From UMGS1696 sp964621165 (GTDB lineage Bacteria; Bacillota; Clostridia; Oscillospirales; CAG-272), in contig CAZULC010000006.1 in assembly GCA_964621165.1 (NCBI GenBank), positions 1 to 64,000 of the forward strand: 64,000 nucleotides of DNA, given 5' to 3'. Shown here piece after piece: positions 24,978-33,221 of this stretch. Both the position numbers and the translations under genes were made by a program. Position 1 is the first letter of the stretch. The number at the start of each line of letters is the position of its first letter. A model generated the notes under the pieces. The model ran no database searches. It was not told the origin of the DNA and worked only from the letters and a program-made list of their open reading frames with translations.

Positions 24978-25700
24978 ATGAATCCTGCAATCACACAGAC
25001 CGACGGGGGAGTTCTGTTCGTCCATGCCCCGGCCGTACTTGACGAAAAGACAAAGTCCGCACTTCTCGACAAATGGGGAACTGGAGACGAAGACGGGGAC
25101 GGAGAGATTCTCGCCCTCATTGAAAAATGCGAGTCCGTCGCTTCCCCAAAGGGATTTTTGCGTCCGGCTGAGGTAACTTTCCTCTCGGCAAAAGAAAAAC
25201 GTGCCGTCATAGGCGGGGTCAGCTTCTACGGCTCCCTGCTTCCCGACAAGCTCCACTCGGTTTACGAAAGCGAAAGCCCCACGGTATACCCCTTCACCGT
25301 CACATGTGGCATGGAACTGCACCAGCTGTCCCAAACGGAGCCGGATCTCTTCCTGCGGGGGATAATCGACGACGTTTCCGTGGCTTACATGAGGCTTGCA
25401 GGGGCGACAATGCGGGAGTACGTTCAGGAGAATTACTTCAAAGGCAGACACTTCTCCACCCTGAACCCCGGCTCGCTAAAGCAGTGGAACCTCAAAAATC
25501 AAGTACCGCTGCTCGAACTTTTAGGCGGCGGGCGTAAAACAGGAGTACGTCTTACGGATTCCTGCCTCATGGTGCCATTCAAGTCCGGTTCGGGAATTTA
25601 CTTTGAAACGGAACACAGCTTTGAGTCCTGCATGTTCTGCGGCAAGCTGGACTGTCCCAACAGGCGCGCACCCTTCGACAAAACCCTCCCCGAGGACTGA
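24978..25700 (+). CDS. Stand-alone vitamin B12-dependent methionine synthase activation-like protein
   Basis: This 240-residue soluble protein resembles the clostridial single-domain proteins related to the reactivation domain of MetH. Supporting features are the PGSLKQWNLKNQVPLLELLGG segment (164-184), the basic MVPFKSGSGIYF region, and a C-terminal Cys cluster CMFCGKLDCPNRR (Cys218, 221, 226). In MetH this domain binds S-adenosylmethionine and helps remethylate oxidised cobalamin. The Cys cluster suggests a metal or Fe-S site in this branch. No metH or other corrinoid gene is nearby. AAGGA lies 7 nt before the start. Confidence 0.7.
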   Translation: MNPAITQTDGGVLFVHAPAVLDEKTKSALLDKWGTGDEDGDGEILALIEKCESVASPKGFLRPAEVTFLSAKEKRAVIGGVSFYGSLLPDKLHSVYESESPTVYPFTVTCGMELHQLSQTEPDLFLRGIIDDVSVAYMRLAGATMREYVQENYFKGRHFSTLNPGSLKQWNLKNQVPLLELLGGGRKTGVRLTDSCLMVPFKSGSGIYFETEHSFESCMFCGKLDCPNRRAPFDKTLPED

Positions 25701-25774
25701 CACAAAATCAACGTACGAGCGCGAAAAAACATCAATTCAGGCAAAAATTTTAAAAAAAGAAAGGCTTTATCCGT

Positions 25775-26380
25775 ATGAAAAAAACAATAATCCTGCTCAC
25801 TGCCGCACTGGTTCTTCTGACGTTTGTCGTAAGCTCTTGCGGCAAATCCAAAGGGACGGATGAAGATTTAGGTGAAACCGTTATGGTACAGATTGAAATG
25901 GAAAACGGCGGCATAATCAAGCTGGAGCTTTACCCCGAAGCCGCGCCGATTACAGTGGAGAACTTCCTGAAATTGGTAAACGAGGGCTTCTACGACGGGC
26001 TGACCTTCCACAGAATCATCAAAAACTTCATGATTCAGGGCGGGGACCCGGAAGGCACTGGCATGGGCGGCTCCGACGAGACAATCAAGGGAGAGTTCAA
26101 GTCAAACGGCTGGGACAACCCCATCACCCACACCCGGGGAACGATTTCCATGGCAAGAAGTCAGAATAAGGACAGCGCGTCATCCCAGTTCTTCATCTGC
26201 CACGCCGACGCCCACCATCTCGACGGAGACTACGCCGCATTCGGTAGAGTAGTTGAGGGAATGGAAGTAGTAGACGAGATAGCCTCAGTCCCCACGGACA
26301 AATACGACTGCCCCACGGAGAAGGTAGTGATTAAGTCGATTACAGTAGTCGATGACACAGCCGATGAATCCGCGAAGTAA
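25775..26380 (+). CDS. Cyclophilin-type peptidyl-prolyl isomerase lipoprotein
   Basis: This 201-residue protein has a lipoprotein signal peptide with lipobox VSSC (Cys22) and a cyclophilin domain from about residue 36. Catalytic-site features are FHRIIKNFMIQGGDPEGTGMGG, with the Arg and Phe of the active site, then ISMARSQNKDSASSQFFIC. It should catalyse proline isomerisation to help fold proteins on the outer face of the membrane. It lies 74 nt after the MetH-activation-like gene and may be co-transcribed with it. A clear terminator follows. Confidence 0.93.
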   Translation: MKKTIILLTAALVLLTFVVSSCGKSKGTDEDLGETVMVQIEMENGGIIKLELYPEAAPITVENFLKLVNEGFYDGLTFHRIIKNFMIQGGDPEGTGMGGSDETIKGEFKSNGWDNPITHTRGTISMARSQNKDSASSQFFICHADAHHLDGDYAAFGRVVEGMEVVDEIASVPTDKYDCPTEKVVIKSITVVDDTADESAK

Positions 26381-26390
26381 AACGCAAATC

Positions 26391-26426
26391 CTAGAGAGCC
26401 TGTAGTAAAATACGGGTTCTTTTTTG
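26391..26426 (+). terminator. Intrinsic terminator after the cyclophilin gene
   Basis: AGAGCCTGTA pairs with TACGGGTTCT (two wobbles), followed by TTTTTTG. Confidence 0.9.
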
Positions 26427-26528
26427 TTGGTGTTCTACAGCTAAGCACTGCTTTATTTGTTGAATAAACATATTGACTATTTTTAGTTTTATGTTATAAT
26501 GGATTATCCCACTAAAGGAGGGAAAAAA

Positions 26529-27045
26529 ATGATACAGAGCAAAAAACTCCGCGTCACCCTGCACATTCTGTTCGCATTTTACATGACCGCCCTTCTTTTG
26601 TTCTACTTCGGGATTTTAGGCAGCGGACGAGGGCAGATTGTCCCGATAAGGTTCCCAAAATGGAGTTATATCGAGACTTCAGTCAGTTTCGTCCCCTTCA
26701 GGACAATGTTATCAATGATCGACAAACTGAGCCTGAAACACATTAATACTGACATTGTAATAAACTTTTTCGTCGGCAACCTCATCAGCTTCATCCCCCT
26801 GACCGTTTTCATGAGACTTATCTATAACACCCGACTTTTCCGAATTCTGATCACAGCAATAGCAGTGTCCGTCCCCCCTCGAAATGCTCCAGCTCTTCAT
26901 TATGGCAGGAGTATTCGACGTCGACGCAATAATCCTCCGCTGTAACGGAGCGGCTGTGAGATACGCTGTAATCTCCGACGTTGCGTACATTGCAACCAAG
27001 TATAAACCCACCCTGCCCCAAAAGAAATCCGCGGCGGCAAACTGA
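26529..27045 (+). pseudogene. VanZ-family membrane protein gene with a frameshift at a C6 run
   Basis: The ATG at 26529 has AAAGGAGGG upstream. The first frame encodes VanZ-like membrane spans and breaks at a run of six C residues (26873-26878), after which it reads nonsense to 26945. Moving to the next frame at that point restores the VanZ signature EMLQLFIMAGVFDVDAIIL, then a final span, ending at TGA 27043-27045. The two parts total about 171 residues, a normal VanZ length. The length of 517 nt is one base more than a multiple of three, as expected from a single added C. It could be a pseudogene, a phase-variable tract or a sequencing error. Confidence 0.8.
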
Positions 27046-27054
27046 AAAACAACA

Positions 27055-27098
27055 AAAAAGAAGGGCTGCATATTACTGTAGTCCTTCTCTATTTTATT
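27055..27098. terminator. Bidirectional terminator between vanZ-like gene and groEL
   Basis: A 12-bp stem AGAAGGGCTGCA with TGTAGTCCTTCT (two wobbles) is flanked by an A-run on the left and T-rich sequence on the right, serving both converging units. Confidence 0.9.
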
Positions 27099-27118
27099 AA
27101 GGATGAAAGCTTACTTTA

Positions 27119-28744
27119 TCAATACATGCCGCCGTTCATGCCTGCCTCGGGAGCTGCCGGTTCGGGTTCGGGCTGGCTCACAACAAGCGCTTCTGTGGTC
27201 AGAACAATGGAAGCAACGGATGCGGCGTTCTGGAGTGCGTAGCGTGTTACCTTTGTGGGGTCCACGATTCCGGCTTCGATCATGTCAACATATTCCTCAG
27301 TAGCCGCGTTGAAGCCGTAGCCCTTCTTTCCGGACATCTTGATCTTGTCAACCACAACGGAGCCTTCGAAGCCTGCGTTTTCGGCAATCTGGCGTACGGG
27401 AGCCTCGAGAGCCTTTACAACGATGGAAACGCCTGTCTTTTCGTCGCCTTCTGTAGTGTCGAGAAGAGCCGCAACGTCGTCGATAACGTTTACATAAGCC
27501 GTGCCGCCGCCTGCTACGATGCCTTCTTCAACAGCCGCGCGGGTTGCGTTGAGTGCGTCCTCGATGCGGAGCTTCTTTTCCTTCATTTCAGTCTCGGTAG
27601 CCGCGCCAACCTTGATTACTGCAACGCCGCCGGAGAGCTTTGCAAGTCTTTCCTGAAGCTTCTCTCTGTCAAAGTCGGATGTTGTTACCTCGATAGCGGA
27701 CTTGATCTGTGAGATTCTTCCCTTGATAGCGTCACTGTCTCCGGCGCCGCCTACGATGATAGTGTTGTCCTTGTTAACCTTAACCTGACGTGCGCTGCCG
27801 AGCTGGTCGATTGTGGTGTCCTTAAGCTCGAGTCCGAGTTCGTCGCAGATTACCTCGCCGCCTGTGAGGATAGCGATGTCTTGAAGCATTTCCTTACGTC
27901 TGTCGCCGAATCCCGGAGCCTTTACAGCAACGCAGGTGAATGTGCCGCGGAGCTTGTTGAGAACCAATGTGGTGAGAGCTTCGCCTTCAACGTCCTCTGC
28001 GATGATGAGGAGCTTCTTGCCGGCCTTGAGAATCTGCTCGAGAAGGGGAAGAATGTCCTGTACATTGGAAATTTTCTTGTCGGTGATTAGGATGAGAGCG
28101 TCGTCGAGAACCGCTTCCATCTTGTCGGTGTCGGTAGCCATGTAGGGGGACAAATAGCCGCGGTCGAACTGCATTCCTTCAACAACCTCGCTGTAGGTTT
28201 CAGCGGACTTTGATTCCTCAACGGTGATAACGCCGTCGGATGTAACCTTTTCCATAGCATCAGCGATAAGTGTGCCGATGACCTCGTCGGATGCAGAAAT
28301 TGTGCCGACTCTCGCGATGTCTTCCTTGCCGTTTACGGTCTGGGACGCGGTCTTGAGGGAGTTAACCGCAACGTCAACAGCCTTCTGGATACCCTTGCGG
28401 ATTACCATCGGGTTTGCGCCTGCGGCAACGTTCTTCATGCCCTCGTGGATGAATGCCTGAGCGAGAAGGGTTGCGGTTGTTGTACCGTCGCCGGCTGCGT
28501 CGTTTGTCTTGGTGGCAACTTCGCGTACCAGCTGTGCGCCCATGTTTTCAGCACCGTCCTCAAGCTCGATTTCCTTGGCGATTGTTACGCCGTCGTTTGT
28601 GATCAGGGGAGTGCCGTACTTCTTGTCGAGTACTACGTTTCTTCCCTTGGGGCCGAGGGTGATTTTAACCGTGTCAGCCAGCTTGTCGACGCCCTTGATG
28701 AGAGCGTTTCTTGCGTCTATACCGTAAAGAATATCTTTAGCCAT
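27119..28744 (-). CDS. groL: Chaperonin GroEL (Hsp60)
   Basis: This 541-residue ATPase forms the tetradecameric folding chamber. The start AKDILYGIDARNALIKGVDKL, the ATP-binding DGTTTATLLAQA, the apical-domain PGFGDRRKEML and the C-terminal Gly/Met tail (GMNGGMY) are all typical. It lies 45 nt after groES and is part of the same CIRCE-controlled operon. ATATATTATGG context: the start ATG is preceded by GAAGGAGTTTG. Confidence 0.98.
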   Translation of the reverse strand: MAKDILYGIDARNALIKGVDKLADTVKITLGPKGRNVVLDKKYGTPLITNDGVTIAKEIELEDGAENMGAQLVREVATKTNDAAGDGTTTATLLAQAFIHEGMKNVAAGANPMVIRKGIQKAVDVAVNSLKTASQTVNGKEDIARVGTISASDEVIGTLIADAMEKVTSDGVITVEESKSAETYSEVVEGMQFDRGYLSPYMATDTDKMEAVLDDALILITDKKISNVQDILPLLEQILKAGKKLLIIAEDVEGEALTTLVLNKLRGTFTCVAVKAPGFGDRRKEMLQDIAILTGGEVICDELGLELKDTTIDQLGSARQVKVNKDNTIIVGGAGDSDAIKGRISQIKSAIEVTTSDFDREKLQERLAKLSGGVAVIKVGAATETEMKEKKLRIEDALNATRAAVEEGIVAGGGTAYVNVIDDVAALLDTTEGDEKTGVSIVVKALEAPVRQIAENAGFEGSVVVDKIKMSGKKGYGFNAATEEYVDMIEAGIVDPTKVTRYALQNAASVASIVLTTEALVVSQPEPEPAAPEAGMNGGMY

Positions 28745-28789
28745 AATATATCAAACTCCTTCATGTAAATTTTATTTTAATACAGCCGA

Positions 28790-29074
28790 TTATTCAACGA
28801 TTGCGAGGATGTCGTTCTGCTTAACGATGTTGTACTCAACGCCGTCGCACTTTACTTCAGTTCCCGCGTACTTGCTGGTGATAACCTTATCGCCGACTTT
28901 TACGGTCATTACGACTTCCTTGCCGTCAACCACGCCGCCGGGACCTACAGCGATTACCTCGGCAACCTGGGGCTTTTCCTTAGCCGCGCCGGGAAGAACG
29001 ATGCCTGTCTTTGTTGTTTCTTCAGCTTCAACGAGTTTTACTACAACTCTGTCTGCAATAGGTTTTAATGTCAT
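28790..29074 (-). CDS. groES: Co-chaperonin GroES (Hsp10)
   Basis: This 94-residue protein caps GroEL. It begins with LKPIADRVVVKLVEAEE, contains the mobile-loop region TKTGIVLPGAAKEKPQ and ends with EYNIVKQNDILAIVE. AAAGGGAG precedes the ATG. It is the first gene of the heat-shock operon, downstream of a CIRCE operator and a sigma-A promoter. Confidence 0.98.
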   Translation of the reverse strand: MTLKPIADRVVVKLVEAEETTKTGIVLPGAAKEKPQVAEVIAVGPGGVVDGKEVVMTVKVGDKVITSKYAGTEVKCDGVEYNIVKQNDILAIVE

Positions 29075-29150
29075 AATAAACGCTCCCTTTCATACTTTAT
29101 ATTGGATTTGGTTTTATGTGATTTTCAAGTATCCGCCGGCTCTTCGATTT

Positions 29151-29177
29151 TTAGCACTCGATTGACCGGACTGCTAA
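29151..29177. promoter_or_regulatory. CIRCE operator (HrcA site)
   Basis: TTAGCACTC-N9-GACTGCTAA matches the CIRCE consensus TTAGCACTC-N9-GAGTGCTAA with one mismatch in the right half. It sits just downstream of the -10 box and upstream of groES, where HrcA represses. hrcA is not in this window. Confidence 0.95.
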
Positions 29178-29188
29178 CTTTCGAGTAT

Positions 29189-29217
29189 ATTGTAACCCTT
29201 TTAATGGAAAAAATCAA
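29189..29217 (-). promoter_or_regulatory. Sigma-A promoter of groES-groL
   Basis: On the minus strand TTGATT (29217-29212) and TACAAT (29194-29189), 17-bp spacer; the start of transcription should fall at the edge of the CIRCE element. Confidence 0.85.
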
Positions 29218-29352
29218 GAGGTTTTGCGAGAGTTTACAGATTATTAACAAATATTTTTAAAGCACTCCCCCGCCGACTTTGCTAAAACCGGAACCACAGA
29301 AAATCGGGCCAAAAAAGGCATGAAATCCGCTGCGGTCAGCTCAGGAGAGCGC

Positions 29353-29387
29353 AAAAAAGGCAGCCAACCATGTCCGTCGACTGCCTG
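29353..29387 (-). terminator. Intrinsic terminator after the beta-helix lipoprotein gene
   Basis: Minus-strand GGCAGTC pairs with GGCTGCC (one wobble), followed by TTTTTTG. The rest of 29218-29429 shows no gene. Confidence 0.8.
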
Positions 29388-29429
29388 TTTATGCTATAAT
29401 GCTATTGCTATATTTTATTCAACCGAAGC

Positions 29430-30362
29430 TCAGCCAATGTAAGGACTGCCGTTTATCGTGACTGAACAGTCGGACTCATGAGCCACGTCAGCCGCGTCGA
29501 GAGCGTTGTCCTGTGCGTCAATCGCAACGCTTCCGCTGTTGAAGTAAATCTTACCGCCGCACTTGATTCCGTTATTGGTGGACTGGATGGAAACCGTGCC
29601 GCCGTTGATGTTGATGGCAGAGACCGCCTGAATTCCCTCGTCCTCGGAGTAGATGTTCAGCTCGCCGCCGTTGATTGTCAGGTAGCCCACAAGCTCAGTC
29701 TCGGTGTTGGTTGACTTGATTCCGTCGCCCAGCGCGTGGATATTGAACTTACCGCCGTTGATTACGAGGTAGTCCTTTCCCTTGATTGCGTGAGCCGTGG
29801 AGTCAAGCTCGAACTCGCCGCTCTCGATGGTCAGGCCATCCTTGGAGTAAATCGCGCCGGCGTAATTTGCGTCCACAATGAGCTTGCCCTCACCGTTGAT
29901 AATGAGGTCTTCCTTTGAGAACACAACCGCGTCAGGTTCGTCGTCTCCCGCATTCTCGAAGGTGTAGGATGAGCCGTCGGATAATGTATTGACCGTGCCG
30001 TCAAGGATTGTGAGAGTGGCGCCAGTGGCCTTCTTGATGACGATAGCCGCGCCGTCGCTGTTGTTGATGCTTGCGTTGTTGAGCACGATATCCACGTTGC
30101 CCGAGTCCACGCAGTCCACGTAAATCTGGCCGTCGTCAAGGGTGCCTTCGATTGAATAGGTTCCCGCCCGGGTTATGGTGATTTTTCCGTCGGCGGCGAC
30201 ATAAACCGTCTCGGATTCGCAAGACGCGGTAGAGCCTTCGAGACTGATGACCGTAGCCCGTTTGAGAAGCTCCTTAACCGGATCCGATTCGCTGCAGGAT
30301 GACAATAAAGCAGGAGTGACGGCCAGAACAGCCGCGAGTAAAGCTGAAACAAACTTTTTCAT
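29430..30362 (-). CDS. Cthe_2159-like beta-helix carbohydrate-binding lipoprotein
   Basis: This 310-residue protein has a signal peptide with lipobox LLSSC (Cys23) and then a repetitive beta-strand domain. Short repeats of about 20-25 residues recur with the pattern LTINGGELNIYSEDEGIQA, LVINGGKFNIHALGDGI and ININGGTVSIQSTNNGI, typical of the right-handed beta-helix family that includes the cellulose/pectin-binding Cthe_2159. Asn-Gly and Asp-rich turns could bind calcium. It may bind polysaccharide at the cell surface. The start is ATG 30362 with AAAGG 11 nt upstream; the longer frame to 30452 is not used. It is monocistronic. Confidence 0.82.
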   Translation of the reverse strand: MKKFVSALLAAVLAVTPALLSSCSESDPVKELLKRATVISLEGSTASCESETVYVAADGKITITRAGTYSIEGTLDDGQIYVDCVDSGNVDIVLNNASINNSDGAAIVIKKATGATLTILDGTVNTLSDGSSYTFENAGDDEPDAVVFSKEDLIINGEGKLIVDANYAGAIYSKDGLTIESGEFELDSTAHAIKGKDYLVINGGKFNIHALGDGIKSTNTETELVGYLTINGGELNIYSEDEGIQAVSAININGGTVSIQSTNNGIKCGGKIYFNSGSVAIDAQDNALDAADVAHESDCSVTINGSPYIG

Positions 30363-30472
30363 ATGTAGACAAGCCTTTCTAATATATAAACTGGCTGACT
30401 GAAGACACCTATGAATTATATTAACATACAAACAATTCAGAGCCGTCTTCAAGCGAAAATATCAATATACAG

Positions 30473-30501
30473 ATTATATACTAAAAAGCGAGAAAAGTCA
30501 A
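30473..30501 (-). promoter_or_regulatory. Sigma-A promoter of the beta-helix lipoprotein gene
   Basis: On the minus strand TTGACT (30501-30496) and TATAAT (30478-30473), 17-bp spacer. Confidence 0.85.
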
Positions 30502-30748
30502 GCGAATATATGCAAATTTACAAATCATTTAATAATTTTTAGGGAGACGGGGGTACGGGGGATGCGGGACGCTTCTTGGAATGAAGCTCTAACGAACAAG
30601 TTCGTTTGCAAAAACATCAAACAAATGATTTTTGGGATTGGGTGCTGCCAATATAGGGTAGCTATAGTTTATAGCGATTGCTACCAGTGTTGCTGACATG
30701 AGGAAATTCAAAACGTTCGGGATCGAAAGTGGAGTTAGTTTATGGACA
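30502..30748. other. Non-coding gap between the ribosomal superoperon and the beta-helix gene
   Basis: No convincing gene. A G-rich stretch (30541-30570) and a 16-bp inverted repeat AACGAACAAGTTCGTT (30591-30606) are the only visible structures. A 65-codon open frame across 30589-30786 overlaps the terminator and lacks a ribosome binding site. Confidence 0.5.
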
Positions 30749-30791
30749 TAAAAAAACCGTATCATGCGGTAATGAATACACGACACGGTTT
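30749..30791 (-). terminator. Terminator of the ribosomal protein superoperon
   Basis: Minus-strand AAACCGTGTCGTG pairs with CATGATACGGTTT (13 bp with two wobbles) and is followed by T residues, 15 nt after the rplQ stop. Confidence 0.95.
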
Positions 30792-30805
30792 AATATTACA
30801 GTAGC

Positions 30806-31168
30806 TTATTCAGCCTTGGCTTCTTCGTCAACGAGCTTGATCAGAGCCATTTCGGCAGCGTCGCCGCGTCTCGGACCGAGCTTGAAGATCTGGGTGTAGC
30901 CGCCGTTTCTGTTGGAATACTTGGGAGCTACCTCGTCGAAGAGCTTCTTAACAACGTCTTCCTTGGTTATATACGCAAGAGCCTGACGACGGCTTGCGAG
31001 AGTATTCTTTTTGCCAAGGGTAATCATCTTTTCGGCAACTGAGCGTACTTCCTTCGCTCTGGTGAGAGTTGTCTCGATCGAACCGTTTTCGATGAGGTAT
31101 GTCACCAAGCCGCGAAGCATAGCGTTTCTGTGCGCCGTCGGTCTGCCGAGTTTTCTGGTACCGGGCAT
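30806..31168 (-). CDS. rplQ: 50S ribosomal protein L17
   Basis: This 120-residue protein of the large subunit lies near the exit tunnel. It begins PGTRKLGRPTAHRNAMLRGL, the conserved L17 N terminus, and ends with an acidic tail. A ribosome binding site AGGAGG is present. It is the last gene of the superoperon and is separated from rpoA by an unusually long 248-nt gap with a hairpin. Confidence 0.97.
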   Translation of the reverse strand: MPGTRKLGRPTAHRNAMLRGLVTYLIENGSIETTLTRAKEVRSVAEKMITLGKKNTLASRRQALAYITKEDVVKKLFDEVAPKYSNRNGGYTQIFKLGPRRGDAAEMALIKLVDEEAKAE

Positions 31169-31359
31169 TTATCCCTACCTCCTTGTGCTAAATGATGCCG
31201 CAAACATGGAAATGCAGCTTCTATCGAATTTTAGATTGATATTAACTAATGTAAGCTTCTCCACTAAAGCCGGAGTGCGGTTTTGAGCGCAGAAATACAG
31301 CCTCCTGAAACCGACCGCTTTACGGAGCAGAACCTGAATTGAGCCTGAGTCCGCCGCAG

Positions 31360-31403
31360 TCCGATGAATAAAACAAGCCTTAAATAAGCCCTGACTCATC
31401 GGA
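31360..31403 (-). ncRNA. Hairpin in the rpoA-rplQ gap
   Basis: On the transcribed strand TCCGATGA and TCATCGGA form a perfect 8-bp stem around a 28-nt loop, starting 14 nt after the rpoA stop codon. No T-run follows, so it does not look like a terminator. It may be a processing or stabilising hairpin. Confidence 0.35.
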
Positions 31404-31416
31404 ACCCGCGCAGGAA

Positions 31417-32388
31417 TTACTCGTCGTCCTTTTTCAGGTCCAGACCGAGGGAGTGCAGCTTCTGGATAACTTCTTCCAGCGATTTCTTTCCGAGGTTGCG
31501 GACTTTCATCATTTCATCCTCGGTTTTGTTGATGAGATCCTCTACAGTGTCTATGCCGGCACGCTTCAGGCAGTTAAAGCTGCGAACCGACATGTCAAGC
31601 TCCTCAATGGTCATCTCAAGTACCTTTTCCTTAATAGTTTCCTCGCGTTCAACCATTATTTCCGCGTTCTTTGCTTCGTCTGAGAGATCGACAAACAAAT
31701 TGAGATGTTCGTTGAGTATCTTGGCTCCGAGTGAAATCGCTTCTTTGGCTAAAATTACACCGTTCGTCAATACTTCCAGCGTGAGCTTGTCGTAGTCCGT
31801 GCTGGAGCCGACTCTTGTGTTTTCAACCGTGTAGTTTACATTATGAACAGGAGTGTATATCGAATCAGTAAATATAGTGCCTATGGGCGCGGATACTCCC
31901 TGACTGTTCTGCTGAAAAATCTGCTTGTTCTTTTCCTGAGAAACATATCCTCTGCCGTGGTCGAATGTCAGCTCCATGTAGAAGCGCACATTGTTTTCGA
32001 CGGTGGCGATGTGAAAATCAGGATTAAGGATCTCGATGTCAGCGTTCTGCTTGATGTCTCCGGCTGTGACATCGCAGGCGCCCGTCGTGTCTATCATGAC
32101 AGTCTTGGGTCCTTCGGTGTGCAGCTTGGCTACAATGCCCTTTACGTTCAGCACGATCTCAGGCACGTCTTCCTTGACTCCGGGAATGGTAGTCATTTCG
32201 TGAAGAACGCCGTCGATTTTGATGCTTGTTACAGCAACGCCGGGCAATGAGCTGAGAAGAACTCTGCGCAGTGAATTTCCGAGGGTAATACCGTAGCCTC
32301 TCTCAAGCGGCTCGATAATAAACTTTCCGTTTCTTCCGTCTTCGCTTAAATTTATAGTCGCAATATTCGGCTTTTCTATTTCAATCAT
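31417..32388 (-). CDS. rpoA: RNA polymerase alpha subunit
   Basis: This 323-residue subunit nucleates core RNA polymerase assembly. The N-terminal dimerisation domain contains PLERGYGITLGNSLRRVLLSSLPG, and the C-terminal DNA-contacting domain (about 250-315) has LDMSVRSFNCLKRAGIDTVEDL and RNLGKKSLEEV. GAGGGTTATT precedes the start. It follows rpsD after a 185-nt gap containing nested inverted repeats. Confidence 0.98.
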   Translation of the reverse strand: MIEIEKPNIATINLSEDGRNGKFIIEPLERGYGITLGNSLRRVLLSSLPGVAVTSIKIDGVLHEMTTIPGVKEDVPEIVLNVKGIVAKLHTEGPKTVMIDTTGACDVTAGDIKQNADIEILNPDFHIATVENNVRFYMELTFDHGRGYVSQEKNKQIFQQNSQGVSAPIGTIFTDSIYTPVHNVNYTVENTRVGSSTDYDKLTLEVLTNGVILAKEAISLGAKILNEHLNLFVDLSDEAKNAEIMVEREETIKEKVLEMTIEELDMSVRSFNCLKRAGIDTVEDLINKTEDEMMKVRNLGKKSLEEVIQKLHSLGLDLKKDDE

Positions 32389-32448
32389 TTAATAATAACC
32401 CTCCGTCTTTATTCTTTGCCAAATCCACATCTTTTTCGTCCGGCCGGA

Positions 32449-32576
32449 TAATAACTCAGTGTCCTTCTGAATCCTGCCGGTGCCGTAGGTTTTTGCAAAT
32501 CTATGCGGGAATGCCTGCTTGGAAACTTTTATACTGCCCGAGAAATTCCGCAAAATACTCCCGCAGCAGGTTATTA
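32449..32576 (-). ncRNA. Nested inverted repeats between rpsD and rpoA
   Basis: On the transcribed strand a contiguous stretch (32576-32559) containing TAATAAC, CCTGC and TGCGGGA is complementary, in nested order, to TCCCGCA (32510-32504), GCAGG (32477-32473) and GTTATTA (32455-32449). The outer helix includes the rpsD stop codon. A structured intergenic RNA is plausible but not proven. Confidence 0.4.
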
Positions 32577-33200
32577 CTTGGAGTAAAGTTCGATGATGAG
32601 CTGTTCTTCGAACGGGAAGTCCACGTCTTCTCTCTTGGGGAGAGCCGCAACCTTAACTGAAAGGTCAGCTGTGTTTACTTCGAGCCACTTCGGAACAACT
32701 GCAGTTTCCATCTGTTCTGCCAGAGCCTTGAACTTTTCGCTTCCCTTGCTCTTGTCCTTGAGTGCGATTACGTCGCCGGGCTTGCAGAGGATCGAGGGGA
32801 TGTCAACCTTTTTGCCGTTGAGGGTGAAGTGAGCGTGACGGACGAACTGACGCGCTTCCTTACGGCTGGAGGCCAGACCCATTCTGTATACGATGTTGTC
32901 GAGACGGCATTCGAGAAGTGTGAGGAGGTTTTCGCCTGCTACGCCTTCCTTCTTGTCAGCCATTTCGTAGTAGTTGAGGAACTGCTTTTCCTGAACGCCA
33001 TAATAGCGGCGAGCGGTCTGCTTTTCTCTGAGCTGGAGTCCGTATTCCTTTACTACCTTTCTTCCTGCGCCATGCTGGCCGGGAACCGTAGTACGGCGGG
33101 CTACTGCACACTTGTCTGTCAGGCAGCGGTCGCCTTTGAGGAACAGCTTCTTGCCTTCTCTGCGGCAGAGCTTGCATGAAGGACCTGTATATCTTGCCAT
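32574..33200 (-). CDS. rpsD: 30S ribosomal protein S4
   Basis: This 208-residue protein is a primary 16S rRNA binder that nucleates 30S assembly. It starts ARYTGPSCKLCRREGKKLFL, with the Cys pairs of the zinc-binding S4 form, and has the S4 RNA-binding domain (RLDNIVYRMGLASSRKEARQ). It lies 21 nt after rpsK in the alpha operon. S4 often represses this operon in bacteria. Confidence 0.98.
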   Translation of the reverse strand: MARYTGPSCKLCRREGKKLFLKGDRCLTDKCAVARRTTVPGQHGAGRKVVKEYGLQLREKQTARRYYGVQEKQFLNYYEMADKKEGVAGENLLTLLECRLDNIVYRMGLASSRKEARQFVRHAHFTLNGKKVDIPSILCKPGDVIALKDKSKGSEKFKALAEQMETAVVPKWLEVNTADLSVKVAALPKREDVDFPFEEQLIIELYSK

Positions 33201-33221
33201 TTTCTGTAAATCCTCCTAAAA

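Noticed and set aside
24873..25451. 192-codon open frame on the minus strand
   Set aside because: It lies wholly antisense to the MetH-activation-like gene, covers that gene's promoter, and has no ribosome binding site or recognisable protein features.
30589..30786. 65-codon open frame on the minus strand
   Set aside because: It overlaps the superoperon terminator at its start and lacks a ribosome binding site.
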